DNA of 6,957 bases from JAENVT01 sp031412355 (GTDB lineage Bacteria; Actinomycetota; Acidimicrobiia; Acidimicrobiales; Ilumatobacteraceae): assembly GCA_031412355.1 (NCBI GenBank), contig JANOCR010000187.1:1-6957 (forward strand). The letters run 5' to 3'. Positions 6,831 through 6,957 of the stretch are shown here, in pieces (the first letter of the stretch is position 1; every line of letters begins with the position of its first letter). The notes beneath the pieces were generated by a model. It was given only the letters and a program-made list of their open reading frames with translations, was not told the DNA's origin and searched no databases. Both the position numbers and the translations under genes were made by a program.

Positions 6831-6836
6831 AGACTA
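6831..6836 (-). promoter_or_regulatory. Candidate -10 (TAGTCT) for a leaderless aldo/keto reductase transcript
   Basis: TAGTCT fits the actinobacterial TANNNT pattern and lies exactly seven bases from the A of the ATG at 6823, so transcription could start at the start codon itself. This agrees with the lack of a ribosome binding site before that ATG. No -35 is evident. Confidence 0.35.
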
Positions 6837-6860
6837 GGCCGGATGACCACAGCCCCCTAT

Positions 6861-6902
6861 CGGAGTGTTTCGTGCCCACCCGGGGTGTCGCGAAACACTC
6901 CG
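6861..6902 (-). terminator. Strong nested hairpin, probable intrinsic terminator
   Basis: Perfect 12-base arms CGGAGTGTTTCG (6861-6872) and CGAAACACTCCG (6891-6902) surround an 18-base loop. Inside the loop a second small stem, CACC (6877-6880) with GGTG (6884-6887), can form. The hairpin begins at the base right after the TGA (6903-6905) of the upstream minus-strand gene, so terminating that gene is the natural role. No T-run follows, as is common for actinobacterial hairpin terminators. It could also be a copy of a dispersed intergenic palindrome. Confidence 0.65.
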
Positions 6903-6957
6903 TCAGGCGTCGAGGAGTCGCAGCAGCTTGCGGTCGCTGACGGCCGTGGACGAGCGC
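6903..6957 (-). CDS. C-terminal end of an unrecognised gene
   Basis: The minus strand reads 17 codons, RSSTAVSDRKLLRLLDA, followed by TGA at 6903-6905. The mix of polar residues and a short leucine-rich helix is plausible for a protein C-terminus, and the strong hairpin immediately after the stop supports a real gene end. Too little is present to name a family. The rest of the gene lies to the right of the window. Confidence 0.5.
   Translation of the reverse strand, partial: RSSTAVSDRKLLRLLDA

Noticed and set aside
1..6957. A defence, phage, mobile-element, CRISPR or secondary-metabolite system.
   Set aside because: I found no transposase, integrase, nuclease, direct-repeat array, synthase or restriction motifs. 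All sizeable genes belong to known metabolic enzyme families.

Overview
The window is GC-rich, densely packed DNA in which every gene I can support lies on the minus strand, so transcription runs from right to left. The strong G/C bias at third codon positions, the GTG start of the amidase, TANNNT-type -10 candidates placed 6-7 bases before start codons, and an orphan NuoF-like flavoprotein all fit a high-GC actinobacterium. An Acidimicrobiia-type lineage is possible, but that is an impression; nothing here fixes the taxonomy.

Layout in the direction of transcription: the last 17 codons of an unrecognised gene (6903-6957), then a 12-bp-stem hairpin directly after its stop (6861-6902). Next come an aldo/keto reductase of the YghZ (L-glyceraldehyde-3-phosphate / methylglyoxal reductase) type (5795-6823), a zinc-less MDR-superfamily oxidoreductase (4606-5745), a YtcJ-like amidohydrolase (2930-4540), and an amidase-signature hydrolase (1469-2911). 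After an 84-bp gap with a likely promoter comes a very small Lys/Arg-rich protein gene of 36 codons (1274-1384). Its stop overlaps the start of a NuoF-like NADH/FMN/4Fe-4S flavoprotein (1-1274), which runs off the left edge.

How the genes may work together: amidohydrolase and amidase are 18 bp apart and probably co-translated, suggesting stepwise hydrolysis of C-N or ester bonds in an organic amide. The two upstream NAD(P)H-dependent reductases (gaps of 49 and 65 bp) could belong to the same catabolic or carbonyl-detoxification transcript, but they could equally form a separate unit, because a weak -10-like site lies before the amidohydrolase. The small basic protein and the NuoF-like flavoprotein look like a separate, translationally coupled unit with its own promoter and a good ribosome binding site.

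I found no rRNA, tRNA, CRISPR array, insertion sequence, phage or defence genes. The large enzymes belong to familiar families. The less-described parts are the coupled tiny basic ORF plus atypical NuoF-like protein, and the nested hairpin at the right end. There is no gene-free stretch longer than 300 bases.
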